Numbered from the stretch's first letter, positions 43,319 through 51,964 are shown. The stretch is DNA of 64,000 nt from RHKX01 sp046330415 (GCA_046330415.1 JAXLSW010000007.1:242798-306797), one strand, 5' to 3'. Program-made: numbers and translations. Notes: generated by a model from the sequence alone, not told the origin.

Positions 43319-45358
43319 GTGAGCCCGCCCGAGCGCTTGACCATCGCCCAGGTCACCCCCTATCCCTGGGGTGAGCACCACGAGGTCAACGAGTTCGTCG
43401 CAAACGCCGCCCGCGAGCTCGCCTCCCGGGGGCACCGGGTCGTCGTCGTCGCCCCGGGCGGATCGCTCTCGGACGTGCGCCGGGCCAATCGCGCCATCGA
43501 CGAGGCCGCCGCTGACGAGGAGCGCCTGCTCGGCGCCGGCTGGGATGGGGAGCGGGTAGGTGAAGGCGGGCCCCCGGTGCTCTCGGTGGCTCCCGCAATC
43601 CCGCTCCCGGCTGGTGCGCGGCCGCGGCCCGCACCGGTTCCGGTCGACGTCGGCAACGCGCTGGAGAGCCTCTTCGCCGCGATCGACTTCGACATCGTCC
43701 ACGTTCACGATCCGTTCGCGCCGAGCCTCTCCTCGGCTGCGCTGCGCCAGTCCTGGACGCTCAACGCGGGCAGCTTCCACCTGCCGACCGAGCGGGTTCT
43801 CTCCACGCAGGTCGCGCGCCCGATCGTCGAGATCTTCTTTGGGCGGCTCGACGCCAGGATCGCCTCGGGGCGATCCACGGAGGAGCTCCTCCAGCGGTTC
43901 TTCCCCGGTAACTACGACGTCGTCGAGCCGGCGTCCGGGGAGCTTCCCGACGCGTCAGCGTCTGGTGTTGGCGGCTCGGAGGAGCCCGCCCGCATCGCCC
44001 CGGTCGCCCGGGTCGCCCGGGTCGCCCGCGTCGTCTACTGCGCGCGCGAGGAGCGCGGCGCCCTGCGGCTCTTCATCCGGGCGCTGCGGAGGCTGCCGCT
44101 CGATCAGGCCTGGGTCGCCGACGTGTGGCTCCCCGACGACATCCCCGAACCGCGGATCAACCGGCAGCTCCGCGAGCGCGTCCGTTTCCTTCGCCCCTCC
44201 GATTCGTCGGTCGAGGAGCTGATCGCCGCCGCGGACGTGGTCTGCGCGACGTCCGGGGGACCCCGTCCGGCCCCGAGCCTCGTCCGCGACGCGCTCGCCG
44301 CCGGAGCGGTTCCGGTTGCGGCTCAGATCGATCCCTACATGGAGCTGCTCGACGGCGATGGTCCCGAGCGCGGCTTCCTCTTCCCGCAGGGCGATCCCGA
44401 GACGCTCGCGGGTCAGATCACGAGGCTTCTGCGCAACGAGAAGATGCGCGAGTCGATGGCCGCGGCGGGGCGCCGCTCGGTCCGCACCTGGGCGGACGTC
44501 GGCGACGACCTCGAGGCGATCTACGCGCGCACCGTCGGCCGCCGCCACGATCCGACCGGCAACCCCGAGGTGCGGCGGCGGATCTCCAAGCGGCGGACGA
44601 TCGACTGCGACCTGCACATGCACACCGACCACTCGGGCGATTGCGCGACCCCGGTCGAGGTGCTCGTCGAGACGGCGAAGGATCGCGGCATGGGCGCGAT
44701 CGCGGTCACCGACCACAACGAGATCTCGGGAGCCCTGCTCGCGCGCGATTACGCCGAGAAGGTGGGTGGCATCCAGGTGATCGTCGCCGAGGAGGTGAAG
44801 ACCGCCGAGCAGGGGGAGGTGATCGGCCTCTTCATCGAGGAGAAGATCGAGCGCGGCATGACGATGGCGGAGACCGTCGCCGAAATCCGCCGCCAGGGTG
44901 GGCTCGTCTACGTCCCTCATCCGTTCGACCGTCTGCACTCCGTCCCCGACTACGAGCACCTGCTCGACATGGTCGAGGAGATCGACATCCTCGAGGTCTT
45001 CAACCCGCGGGTCGCCTTCGGCAAGTTCAACGAGGAGGCGGAGCGCTTCGCCTCCAAGTACCGGATCGTCCCGGGCGCGGGCTCCGATGGTCACGTGGCC
45101 CAGGCGCTCGGCAGCGTGCGCATCCGCCTGCACGACTTCGAGGGCCCGGAGGAGTTCCTCGAGGCGATGCGCAGCGCCGACATCGTCCGCAAGCACAAGA
45201 ACCTCGTCTACGTGCAGGCGCTCAAATGGATGCAGGCTGCGAGCGGGAAATCGGGCGGTCGCAAGCAGGTGGAGGATCCGCGCCCGGTGCGGGGTGGGCT
45301 GCGGGCCGAGACGAAGCGGCGGCGCGCTGCGGGGACCGGCGGTCGCGGCAAGAGCTAG
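43319..45358 (+). CDS. Glycosyltransferase fused to a PHP phosphoesterase domain
   Basis: A 679-residue fusion. Residues 1-405 form a GT-B glycosyltransferase: IAQVTPYPWGEHHEVNEF opening, VHVHDPFAPS, and the donor domain PSLVRDALAAGAVPV ... GFLFPQGDPETLAGQI. Residues 428-635 are a PHP domain with metal ligands H433/H435 (DLHMHTDHS), D465/H466 (VTDHNE), E491, H534 (VPHP) and D590/H592 (GSDGH). A basic tail follows. PHP domains hydrolyse phosphate esters. Fusing one to a glycosyltransferase suggests a linked sugar-transfer and phosphate-removal step, but the substrate is unknown. In-frame 9-bp repeats at 44002-44028 encode VAR repeats in the linker of the two GT-B lobes. Confidence 0.82.
   Translation: MSPPERLTIAQVTPYPWGEHHEVNEFVANAARELASRGHRVVVVAPGGSLSDVRRANRAIDEAAADEERLLGAGWDGERVGEGGPPVLSVAPAIPLPAGARPRPAPVPVDVGNALESLFAAIDFDIVHVHDPFAPSLSSAALRQSWTLNAGSFHLPTERVLSTQVARPIVEIFFGRLDARIASGRSTEELLQRFFPGNYDVVEPASGELPDASASGVGGSEEPARIAPVARVARVARVVYCAREERGALRLFIRALRRLPLDQAWVADVWLPDDIPEPRINRQLRERVRFLRPSDSSVEELIAAADVVCATSGGPRPAPSLVRDALAAGAVPVAAQIDPYMELLDGDGPERGFLFPQGDPETLAGQITRLLRNEKMRESMAAAGRRSVRTWADVGDDLEAIYARTVGRRHDPTGNPEVRRRISKRRTIDCDLHMHTDHSGDCATPVEVLVETAKDRGMGAIAVTDHNEISGALLARDYAEKVGGIQVIVAEEVKTAEQGEVIGLFIEEKIERGMTMAETVAEIRRQGGLVYVPHPFDRLHSVPDYEHLLDMVEEIDILEVFNPRVAFGKFNEEAERFASKYRIVPGAGSDGHVAQALGSVRIRLHDFEGPEEFLEAMRSADIVRKHKNLVYVQALKWMQAASGKSGGRKQVEDPRPVRGGLRAETKRRRAAGTGGRGKS
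44002..44028 (+). repeat. 9-bp tandem repeat, three copies, in coding sequence
   Basis: GGTCGCCCG occurs three times in perfect tandem and stays in frame, giving a repeated Val-Ala-Arg run in the protein. Such runs vary in copy number by slippage without breaking the frame. Confidence 0.8.
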
Positions 45359-45425
45359 TGCAGGGGGCATAACGGCGGTGCAACCACAAGGAGACGGCGA
45401 ACCATCGTCAAAGAGATCGCCCGCC

Positions 45426-46031
45426 ATGACGACCACCGAGGATCAGATCAAGGAGAAGTACCTGGAGCGTGCGATCCGCGAGCTCAACTCGCTCACGCAC
45501 GAGCTGCAGGACTGCGCCGAGTGCCCGCGCGGCAACCTGATGCCGGTGCTCGGGTCCGGCCATCCGCAGGCCGACGTGCTGCTGCTGAAGCATGCGCCGA
45601 GCGTCGCCGAGATCGAGGAGGGCGTCGCCTTCTACGGCCGCTCCGGCAACGCGGTCATGAAGTCGCTGAAGCGGCTCGGGATCGATCCGCTCGTCGTCTA
45701 CGGGACGCTCTGCGTGAAGTGCCCGCTCTCCGATCCGGCGCTCGCCTCGCCCAACTGCGTGGCGCGGCTGCTGAGCGAGATCGCGATCGTGGAGCCCCGC
45801 TGCATCGTCGTCATGGGCGAGCCCGCGCTGGAGTCCCTGAACGAGGTCGGGGTGCCGATGGCCCGGCCGGTCGGGGCGAGGCCCGGGGAGATCCAGCCAC
45901 TGACCCCGACCATCGACGTGATCTTCACCCCCGACGTCGATCAGTCGCTCGACTCCGAGGGCGCCAAGCGCGAGTTCTGGCGCGCGTTCCGGGCACTGGG
46001 CGAGTGGTACGAGGATCTGCCGCCCTACTGA
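45426..46031 (+). CDS. Divergent uracil-DNA glycosylase-superfamily protein with Fe-S cysteines
   Basis: A 201-residue protein of the family 4/5 UDG fold. Four Cys are placed like the 4Fe-4S ligands of family 4: C30 and C33 (CAECPRGN), C99 (VKCPLSDP) and C111 (SPNC). The C-terminal strand is CIVVMGEPALESLN. The usual catalytic motif GEAPG is replaced by LKHAPSVAEIEEG, and the substrate pocket FxGRxG reads YGRSGNAVM. So uracil removal cannot be assumed; the protein may recognise another lesion. It begins 67 bases after the GT-PHP fusion on the same strand. Confidence 0.72.
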   Translation: MTTTEDQIKEKYLERAIRELNSLTHELQDCAECPRGNLMPVLGSGHPQADVLLLKHAPSVAEIEEGVAFYGRSGNAVMKSLKRLGIDPLVVYGTLCVKCPLSDPALASPNCVARLLSEIAIVEPRCIVVMGEPALESLNEVGVPMARPVGARPGEIQPLTPTIDVIFTPDVDQSLDSEGAKREFWRAFRALGEWYEDLPPY

Positions 46032-46096
46032 GCTGAGGCGCTGAGCGGGCCGACCCGCCCGGACGGCGCACGGCGGACGGCTACCCTCCGGGTCCG

Positions 46097-46513
46097 ATGC
46101 GCACGATCGGCACCATCGTCACCTTCTTCGCGACCATCGTCGCCGCCGCACTCATGGGATTCGGCGTTCCGCTGGCGTGGATCTGGATCGGATCCCAGCT
46201 TCAGGGCGACTCGGGCGCGACCACGACGAGCTTCTCGGTCGCGATGGCGATCATCTTCGGGATCATCGCCACCTACGTCCTGCTGCTCTATCTCGCCGGG
46301 ATCGTGATGGCGCTGCTCGAGCCGCGCGAGGGGACCGAGGTGGCGCCGCGCGCGCCCTGGATGCGCGGCCAGACCGAGACCCGGCCGGCGTCGGGTCGGC
46401 GGACGATCATCAACGGGGTCGAGCGCCTCTTCGTCGTGACGACGATCGTCGTCACGATCGCCTTCTGGCTCTGGTTCGCCTTCAAGGCGGGAAGCCCGCT
46501 CCCGAACCAGTAG
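46097..46513 (+). CDS. Three-helix membrane protein of unknown function
   Basis: A 138-residue protein with helices at about 6-32, 46-71 and 108-130. The second and third are separated by a charged, Pro-containing cytosolic loop (EPREGTEVAPRAPWMRGQTETRP). Nothing in the sequence identifies a function. The TACCCT -10-like box lies about nine bases before the ATG. It is the last gene of the plus-strand group and is convergent with an oxidoreductase gene. Confidence 0.7.
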   Translation: MRTIGTIVTFFATIVAAALMGFGVPLAWIWIGSQLQGDSGATTTSFSVAMAIIFGIIATYVLLLYLAGIVMALLEPREGTEVAPRAPWMRGQTETRPASGRRTIINGVERLFVVTTIVVTIAFWLWFAFKAGSPLPNQ

Positions 46514-46614
46514 CCGTCGGCGTCCCTCACGCCCGCGGCGGGCCGTCGTCGCCCTCCCGGGCGCCGAACGTACGGCGTTGGGCGCTATGAGGACCGGTTA
46601 CGTACGTTCGCGGT

Positions 46615-46660
46615 GATTGGTCGGTGACTGGGCGGCGATTGGTCCGGCGAGCTGGGCGGC
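46615..46660. repeat. Tandem imperfect direct repeat next to a stop codon
   Basis: Two adjacent units (46615-46636 and 46637-46660) share GATTGGTC and CTGGGCGGC; the second has two extra bases. The second unit runs into the stop codon of the oxidoreductase gene. An inverted repeat CGAACGTAC / GTACGTTCG (46565-46573, 46602-46610) lies just upstream. Confidence 0.5.
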
Positions 46661-47442
46661 TACTGCGGCGCGGCGGCCGTGGCGACGCGGTCCATCGCGT
46701 CGAAGTTGGCGCTCGCGAGGCCGCGGACGACGACCGTGTCGAGCGCCGCGTAGGCGCTGAGGCGCTCGTCGGCGGTGCCGGGGTCCTCGGCGGCGACGCC
46801 GACCGTCCCCGGTGGCTCGCCGAGGCGCTCGAAGTGGTTGCGGTAGCCGTCGTGGAGGTCGCGGTAGAAGCCCTCCTCCTTGGCCAGGCGCGTCTCCGCG
46901 TCGGCGCCGACCGACGTGCGGACGTAGCCGTAGATCTTGGGGGCCGGGCGGCCGGCGTCGGCGGCTCCGGCCTCGACCTTCTCGCGCGCCTGCGCGGCGA
47001 ACTCCGGCGTCATCCAGTTGAAGAAGGCGCCGTCGTAGTGGGAGCCGGCGAGCGCGCACATCTTCGGGCCCATCGCGGCGAGGACCAGCTTCACCCCGGG
47101 GATCTTCTCCCGGAGCTCGTCGTGGGCCTCGCGCATCTTCGTCAGCGGCTTCTCGGAGAAGCCGGCGCCGACGCCGATCAGGAGCCGGGAGCGGTCGAGG
47201 CCGGTCTCGGTGATCTTCGCGTTGATGTCGTCCGGCGAGTGGCGATCGAGGGCGATCACGGCGACCCCGAGGTGGGGGGCGGCGGAGCCGGCCTCGAAGT
47301 CGGCGAGCGTCTCGAGCCCGCTCGCTGCAGGGTGGTCGTTGGACCACATCGAGGTGTAGCCGAGCTCCTCGCAGCGGCCCGCGAGCTGGGTGGCGACGGC
47401 CGAGTCGAGCCCGGCGGCGACGCCGAATCCACGCTGGCTCAT
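46660..47442 (-). CDS. LLM-class (F420- or FMN-dependent) oxidoreductase
   Basis: A 260-residue luciferase-like monooxygenase superfamily protein. The N-terminal barrel includes LGYTSMWSNDHP, GVAVIALDRHSPDDINAKI, LIGVGAGF and an AMGPKMCALAGSHYDGAFFNWMTPE run, which is the flavin/F420-proximal strand-turn. Proteins of this family in actinobacteria often use F420. It is shorter than typical members (about 300), with the C-terminal barrel strands reduced. Four bases separate its start from the rumA-like gene stop. Substrate unknown. Confidence 0.82.
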   Translation of the reverse strand: MSQRGFGVAAGLDSAVATQLAGRCEELGYTSMWSNDHPAASGLETLADFEAGSAAPHLGVAVIALDRHSPDDINAKITETGLDRSRLLIGVGAGFSEKPLTKMREAHDELREKIPGVKLVLAAMGPKMCALAGSHYDGAFFNWMTPEFAAQAREKVEAGAADAGRPAPKIYGYVRTSVGADAETRLAKEEGFYRDLHDGYRNHFERLGEPPGTVGVAAEDPGTADERLSAYAALDTVVVRGLASANFDAMDRVATAAAPQ

Positions 47443-47446
47443 CGCT

Positions 47447-48826
47447 TCAGCCTCCCTGGCGCTCGAACAGCGCCACGCATTCGATGTGGGGTGTCTGGGG
47501 GAACATGTCGACCGGTCTCACGCGGGTGAGCCTATAGCCGGCCTCGACCAACTGCTGGGCGTTGGGGGCCATCGTCGTCGGGTTGCAGGAGACGTAGACG
47601 ATGCGCTGCGCCTCGCACTCGAGGACGCGGCGGACGATCTTGGCGCTGAGGCCCGCCCGGGGCGGGTCGATGACGACGACGTCGGGCTTGCCGGCCTCCT
47701 CGACCAGTGGGCGGATCCCCAGCCGGGCATCGGCCGCGCGGAAGTGGGCGTTGGTGATGGCGTTGAGATCGGCGTTCGCCTCGGCGTCGACGATCGCCTC
47801 CTCCACGCTCTCGACCCCCCAGACCTCACCCGCGTCGGCGGCCATGCTGAGGCCGATCGTCCCGATCCCGCAGTAGAGGTCGAAGAGCCGCTCCCCGGAG
47901 CCGAGCGCCGCGTACTCGCGAGCGACCGCGTAGAGGCGCTCGGCGGTCTCGGTGTTCGTCTGCAGGAAGGCGGCGGGGGAGACCCGCAGATCGAGCTCGC
48001 CGAGGCGCTCGCTCAGGTACTCGGCGCCGAGGGCGCCGGTGGGCCCGTCGGTGCCGCTCGACCGCGCCGGGACGATCGTGTGGAGGTCGACCGGAGGGCG
48101 TGGGATCTCCGCCTCGGTGGTCACGAGGCGGGTCTGGATCTGACCCGTTCGACGACCCTCGCGGACGATCAGGTTCTTGAGCACACCCGCCTCCGATGCC
48201 TTGTCGAAGGCCGGGACGCCCTCGGCGGCGGCCCAGTCGCGGATCGCGTTGCGGGCGGCGTTGTTGGCCTCGGAGGCGAGGTGGCAGTCGTCGACGTCGA
48301 CGACCTCGTCCCAGCGGCCGCGGGCGTGAAATCCGAGAGCGGGAGCGTCCTGCGCGGTGGGTGCGCCGAACGAGTACTCGAGCTTGTTGCGGTAGCGCCA
48401 GCGCTCGACCGCCTCGACGATCGGCTCCGACTTGGCCTCGATCTCGGCGGCGTCGAAGCCGCCGAGGCGGACGAGGGCGTCGGCGACCTGCTCGGCCTTG
48501 TGCTCGAGCTGTCGCTCGTAGGGGAGTCCCTGCCAGGCGGCGCCGGGGCAGGGCTCGCCGCCGTGCACGCAGGTGTCGGGGATGCGCTCGGCCGCGGGCT
48601 CGACGAGCTCGACCAGCGACGCCTCCGCGTAGGAGCGCTTCGCCTTGCCGACCCGTGCGCGGATGAGATCGCCGGGAAGGCCCCCGCCCACGAAGACGAC
48701 GAAGCCCTCAGGGGTGCGGGCGATCCCGCGCCCGCCCTGCGCGAGCGCGGTGATCCGCAGCTCGAGCTCCTCGCCCCTGCGGGGTCGCGCGGACTTCCTG
48801 TGTTCGGCGGTGGCCTCTTCGCTCAC
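47447..48826 (-). CDS. RNA m5U methyltransferase (RumA/TrmA family)
   Basis: A 459-residue enzyme methylating uridine C5 in rRNA or tRNA. A TRAM RNA-binding domain (about 15-75, GGRGIARTPEGFVVFV) precedes the catalytic domain. That domain has AFLQTNTETAERLY, the SAM motif FDLYCGIGTIGLS, DPPRAGLSAK and the nucleophile loop YVSCNPTTMAPN with the catalytic Cys. The Cys set of the E. coli 4Fe-4S cluster looks incomplete: CVHGGEPCPGAAW has two Cys but not the third. Whether the target is rRNA or tRNA is uncertain. It probably shares a transcript with the LLM gene. Confidence 0.92.
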   Translation of the reverse strand: MSEEATAEHRKSARPRRGEELELRITALAQGGRGIARTPEGFVVFVGGGLPGDLIRARVGKAKRSYAEASLVELVEPAAERIPDTCVHGGEPCPGAAWQGLPYERQLEHKAEQVADALVRLGGFDAAEIEAKSEPIVEAVERWRYRNKLEYSFGAPTAQDAPALGFHARGRWDEVVDVDDCHLASEANNAARNAIRDWAAAEGVPAFDKASEAGVLKNLIVREGRRTGQIQTRLVTTEAEIPRPPVDLHTIVPARSSGTDGPTGALGAEYLSERLGELDLRVSPAAFLQTNTETAERLYAVAREYAALGSGERLFDLYCGIGTIGLSMAADAGEVWGVESVEEAIVDAEANADLNAITNAHFRAADARLGIRPLVEEAGKPDVVVIDPPRAGLSAKIVRRVLECEAQRIVYVSCNPTTMAPNAQQLVEAGYRLTRVRPVDMFPQTPHIECVALFERQGG

Positions 48827-48848
48827 CGCACCATGTTGGCAGCCGCGC

Positions 48849-49562
48849 TCAGCCGAGCTTGGCGTCGATCTTGCTCAGGATCCCCTTGCGGGCCTTGTTG
48901 TTCTTCTCGTAGGTGCGGACCTTGCGCAGCTCCGGCTTGCTCAGGTCGGCCAGCCGGGAGCCGACCTGCGCGGCGGTGAGCTCGTCGTAGCCGGTGATCG
49001 GGAAGCTCGAGCCGACGCCGGCGCGGCGGCGCAGCTTGTCGGCCTGCGCGAGCGGCTCATCGGCGGCGTCGCGCGCCGACCTCGCCACCTTCTCCGCGGT
49101 GCGCTCGGCCCGCTTGCGGGCCTTCGTCGTCCGCTTCTCGACCGTCTTGCGGGCCTTGGCGGTGCGGCCCTCGACCTCGCCTCGGGCGGACTCGAGCACC
49201 TTCTCGAGCTCCTTCATCAGGTCCTCGGTCTGACGGCGACCGCGGGCGACCAGCTTGGAGACGATGTCGTTGGCGTCGTCGCGCGTCATCCGTCCGCGCT
49301 TGACCGCGTCGTCGACGACCTCCTGGATGCGCTCGCGCGAGAGGGTGACGCTGCGCTCCAGCGCGTCCCGGAACGCCTCGACGCTCTTGTCGTCGCGACT
49401 TGCCGAGCGGGAGGCGGCGGGCTTCCTGGTGGCCTTCGCCTTGGGCTTGCTCGTCGTCGCCTCCTTGCGCGTACTCGCGGCGCTCTTCGCAGTCTTCGCG
49501 CTCGCCGAGCTCTTGGCGCTCTTCTTGGTCGTACCGCTCTTCTTCGTGGAGCCAGTGGCCAT
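48849..49562 (-). CDS. Histone-H1-like basic coiled-coil protein
   Basis: A 237-residue protein in three parts. Residues 1-58 are a disordered Lys/Ala/Ser/Thr-rich N terminus (KKSGTTKKSAKSSASAKTAK). A helical segment follows (about 60-120; VEAFRDALERSVTLSRERI, MKELEKVLESARGEVEG). A second basic helical stretch with AxKxRKxAERxAxKV repeats (about 128-165) leads to a small C-terminal domain. This resembles actinobacterial nucleoid or phasin-like proteins. A DNA-binding role is an inference from the basic repeats only. It lies between rumA and the EEP gene. Confidence 0.68.
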   Translation of the reverse strand: MATGSTKKSGTTKKSAKSSASAKTAKSAASTRKEATTSKPKAKATRKPAASRSASRDDKSVEAFRDALERSVTLSRERIQEVVDDAVKRGRMTRDDANDIVSKLVARGRRQTEDLMKELEKVLESARGEVEGRTAKARKTVEKRTTKARKRAERTAEKVARSARDAADEPLAQADKLRRRAGVGSSFPITGYDELTAAQVGSRLADLSKPELRKVRTYEKNNKARKGILSKIDAKLG

Positions 49563-49631
49563 GTCGTCCTTCCGGGAGATGGGCGCGTTGCGGGGAATAT
49601 CTCACCTGGAGGCCCCCGTTGGGGGGCGATC

Positions 49632-50498
49632 TCAGGAGTGGTCGTCCGATTGCGCCGCCGTGGGGAAGGCGAAGCGAGCGAAGACGGGCGCATGGTCGGA
49701 GAGGCGGATCGGCAGCGGGAGCTCTCCGGCCGGTGACGTCGGATCCGTCACCTCCCGCTCCTCCGGAGGCCGCCGCGCCGGAGCCTCGAGCACGTCGAGC
49801 CCGCGGACGAGCAGGTGATCGATCGCGTCACCCGGGGTGCGGGGGTGGAGACCGTAGTCGCGTTCGAGGATGTCGAAGACGAAGTTGCTGCGGGCGGGCC
49901 GGATGTTGAAGTCGCCGCCGAAGAGCAGCGGATCCTCGCCCGCCCACTCGGTCGCGATCGCGGCGGCCCGGGGGAGCTCGCGCTCCGCCTGCTTGTGGGG
50001 GGCGCTCGCGTGCAGGTTGGCGATGCAGAGGCCCGAGCGCAGCCGGCTGAACGCCATCACCCGGCGCTCGGGGCGGGCGGTCAGGTTGAGCGAGCGCCGC
50101 TCGGCGATCGCCGACGCCCCGACGGCGGTGCTACGGACGAGGATCAGGTTCGAGCCTCCCTCCCAGGAGGCGATCAGGTCCGGGTTGAGGCGAGCGGCGA
50201 GGCGCTGCATCGAGGGGAGCGGCAGGTTGCGGCTCGTCAGCGCCAGGTGCGGCTCGGCCCCGCAGTCGACGGCGAGTTGCTCCGCCCACCGCGGCGGGCA
50301 CTCCTGAAGCAGGGCGACGTCCCATTCCCAGCTCGAGATCAGGGAGGAGAACTGCGCGAAGAGGTCGCGGTTGACCTGGGCGTGCTCGGCGCCGCGCTCG
50401 GTTGTCCGCAGCAAGCGGGAGCGCCACGTCCGCAGGGCCTCCTCGGGAGGGAAGTCGCGGCCGTGGAAGAGGTTCCAGGAGAGGGCGACCAGTTCCAC
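49632..50498 (-). CDS. Endonuclease/exonuclease/phosphatase (EEP) family protein
   Basis: A 288-residue metal-dependent phosphodiesterase fold. The EEP motifs are visible in order: LSWNLFHGRD, LLQECPP (Glu ligand), ANLHASAPH, LLFGGDFNIRP (Asp-Asn), then AIDHLLVRG and LSDHAPVFARF with the catalytic Asp-His. The GTG at 50496-50498 is chosen because it directly precedes the conserved LSWN strand. Members cleave nucleic acids, phospholipids or inositol phosphates; the substrate is not assigned. No signal peptide is present. Confidence 0.86.
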   Translation of the reverse strand: MELVALSWNLFHGRDFPPEEALRTWRSRLLRTTERGAEHAQVNRDLFAQFSSLISSWEWDVALLQECPPRWAEQLAVDCGAEPHLALTSRNLPLPSMQRLAARLNPDLIASWEGGSNLILVRSTAVGASAIAERRSLNLTARPERRVMAFSRLRSGLCIANLHASAPHKQAERELPRAAAIATEWAGEDPLLFGGDFNIRPARSNFVFDILERDYGLHPRTPGDAIDHLLVRGLDVLEAPARRPPEEREVTDPTSPAGELPLPIRLSDHAPVFARFAFPTAAQSDDHS

Positions 50499-50631
50499 CG
50501 CGAGGCGATTATCCGCGCGGCTCCGGCGGTGGCCGGCGCGGGAGGTGCTCGGCGGCGGCGGGCGGGGCCGCCCGCGGGAGGGCGCCCGCCCGCGCGCGAG
50601 GTGTCGGCCGCAGTAACCTGCCGCGCCTCCC

Positions 50632-51504
50632 ATGGCGCCCGACTTCCTCACCGGCGAGGAGATCAGCGAGAGCCTCGGCTCGATCCTCGAACGCGCCGCC
50701 GCGCTGAAGGAGGGGCGGCCGCGGACCGGCGCGGACTCGCTCGCCGGCAAGTCGGTCGCGCTGATCTTCGAGCACCCCTCGACCCGCACGCGCGTCTCCT
50801 TCGAGGTCGGGATCGCCGAGCTCGGTGGCACCCCTGTAGTCCTCCGTTCCGACGAGCTGCAGATCAAGCGCGGCGAGTCGATCGGAGACGTCGGCCGTGT
50901 CCTCTCCCGTTACGTGCACGCGATCGCGATGCGCACCGGCTCCGACGAGAAGCTCGCCGACCTCGCCGCAGCCGCGGACGTCCCCGTGATCAACATGCTC
51001 ACCCCGCTGCATCACCCCTGCCAGGCGCTCGCCGACCTGATGACGCTTCAGGAGCAGTTCGGCGAGCTCGAGGGCCTGCGGGTCGCATTCGTCGGCGACG
51101 GCAACAACGTCGCCCGCTCGCTGGCGATCCTCGGCCGCGCCGCGGGCGTCGAGGTCGTCGTCTCCTCGCCTCCCGGTCTGGAGCTCGACGGTGAGGAGGG
51201 AGCGATCCTGATCACCGACCCGGCCGAGGCGGTCGCGGGGGTCGACGCCGTCTACGCCGACGTCTGGATCGGGATGACCGAGCCCGACGCCGAGGCCAAG
51301 CGGGCGGCGCTCGTTCCCTACCGCGTCGACGAGGAGCTGCTCGCGAAGGCATCCGATCGCGCCGTCGTCATGCACTGCCTGCCCGCGCACCCCGGCGAGG
51401 AGATCAGCGAGGGCGCCCTGTACGGCGAGCGCTCGGTGGTCTTCGACCAGGCCGAGAACCGTCTGCACGCGCAGAAGGCGCTGCTCGAGGAGCTGGTGGA
51501 CTGA
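50632..51504 (+). CDS. argF: Ornithine carbamoyltransferase
   Basis: A 290-residue enzyme of arginine synthesis: ornithine plus carbamoyl phosphate gives citrulline. The carbamoyl-phosphate site is EHPSTRTRVSFE. The ornithine/phosphate motifs are HHPCQALADL and MHCLPAHPGEEI, which hold the catalytic Cys and His. Slightly short for the family because the N-terminal helix is trimmed. It starts 12 bases after a TAACCT -10-like box. Other arginine genes are not nearby. Confidence 0.96.
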   Translation: MAPDFLTGEEISESLGSILERAAALKEGRPRTGADSLAGKSVALIFEHPSTRTRVSFEVGIAELGGTPVVLRSDELQIKRGESIGDVGRVLSRYVHAIAMRTGSDEKLADLAAAADVPVINMLTPLHHPCQALADLMTLQEQFGELEGLRVAFVGDGNNVARSLAILGRAAGVEVVVSSPPGLELDGEEGAILITDPAEAVAGVDAVYADVWIGMTEPDAEAKRAALVPYRVDEELLAKASDRAVVMHCLPAHPGEEISEGALYGERSVVFDQAENRLHAQKALLEELVD

Positions 51505-51586
51505 CCGGGCGGCGGTGAGCGGTGGGTAGATTCCCGTCGGCCCATTCCGGTCAGGCGAGCCTGCCGGCGAACAGATTGGACTCGAA

Positions 51587-51964
51587 ATGAAGATTCGTAG
51601 TGCGTCCGCATTGATCGCAATCGCGGCCGCGACTCTCGCGCTCGCCGCCTGCGGAAGCGACGACTCGACGACGACGGTGACCGAGACCACCCCGACGACG
51701 ACCGAGGCGACGACGACCCCCACGACCACCCCCACGACGTCAACGACGTCGACGACAACGACCGCCGACTGCAACTACGACGAGGGCGAGATCTACTCCG
51801 CGGTCACCGGCACGTGCGTCCAGCAGCGCGACGGCGACAACCCGTGCCCGGAGGGCCAGGTGCCGATGGCGGACGAGGCCACCTGCGTCGCGGAGGGCGA
51901 TGACTCCACGACCGGAAGCGACGACTCGACGACGACGGGAAGCGACGACTCGACGACCGGCTGA
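51587..51964 (+). CDS. Thr-rich lipoprotein
   Basis: A 125-residue protein with a lipobox (LALAACGSDD; Cys22 would be diacylated). A low-complexity Thr/Pro stretch (about 27-62) follows, then a short Cys-containing region (CNYDEGEIYSAVTGTC, CPEGQVPMADEATC) and a C-terminal repeat of DDSTTGS. The Thr-rich region probably spans the wall and may be O-glycosylated. The Cys pairs suggest small disulfide loops. Function unknown. lgt lies 450 bases downstream, so this lipoprotein may be one of its substrates. Confidence 0.78.
   Translation: MKIRSASALIAIAAATLALAACGSDDSTTTVTETTPTTTEATTTPTTTPTTSTTSTTTTADCNYDEGEIYSAVTGTCVQQRDGDNPCPEGQVPMADEATCVAEGDDSTTGSDDSTTTGSDDSTTG

Noticed and set aside
51587..51964. 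The Thr-rich lipoprotein as non-coding low-complexity DNA
   Set aside because: A clear lipobox, Cys-containing region and terminator make it a real gene.
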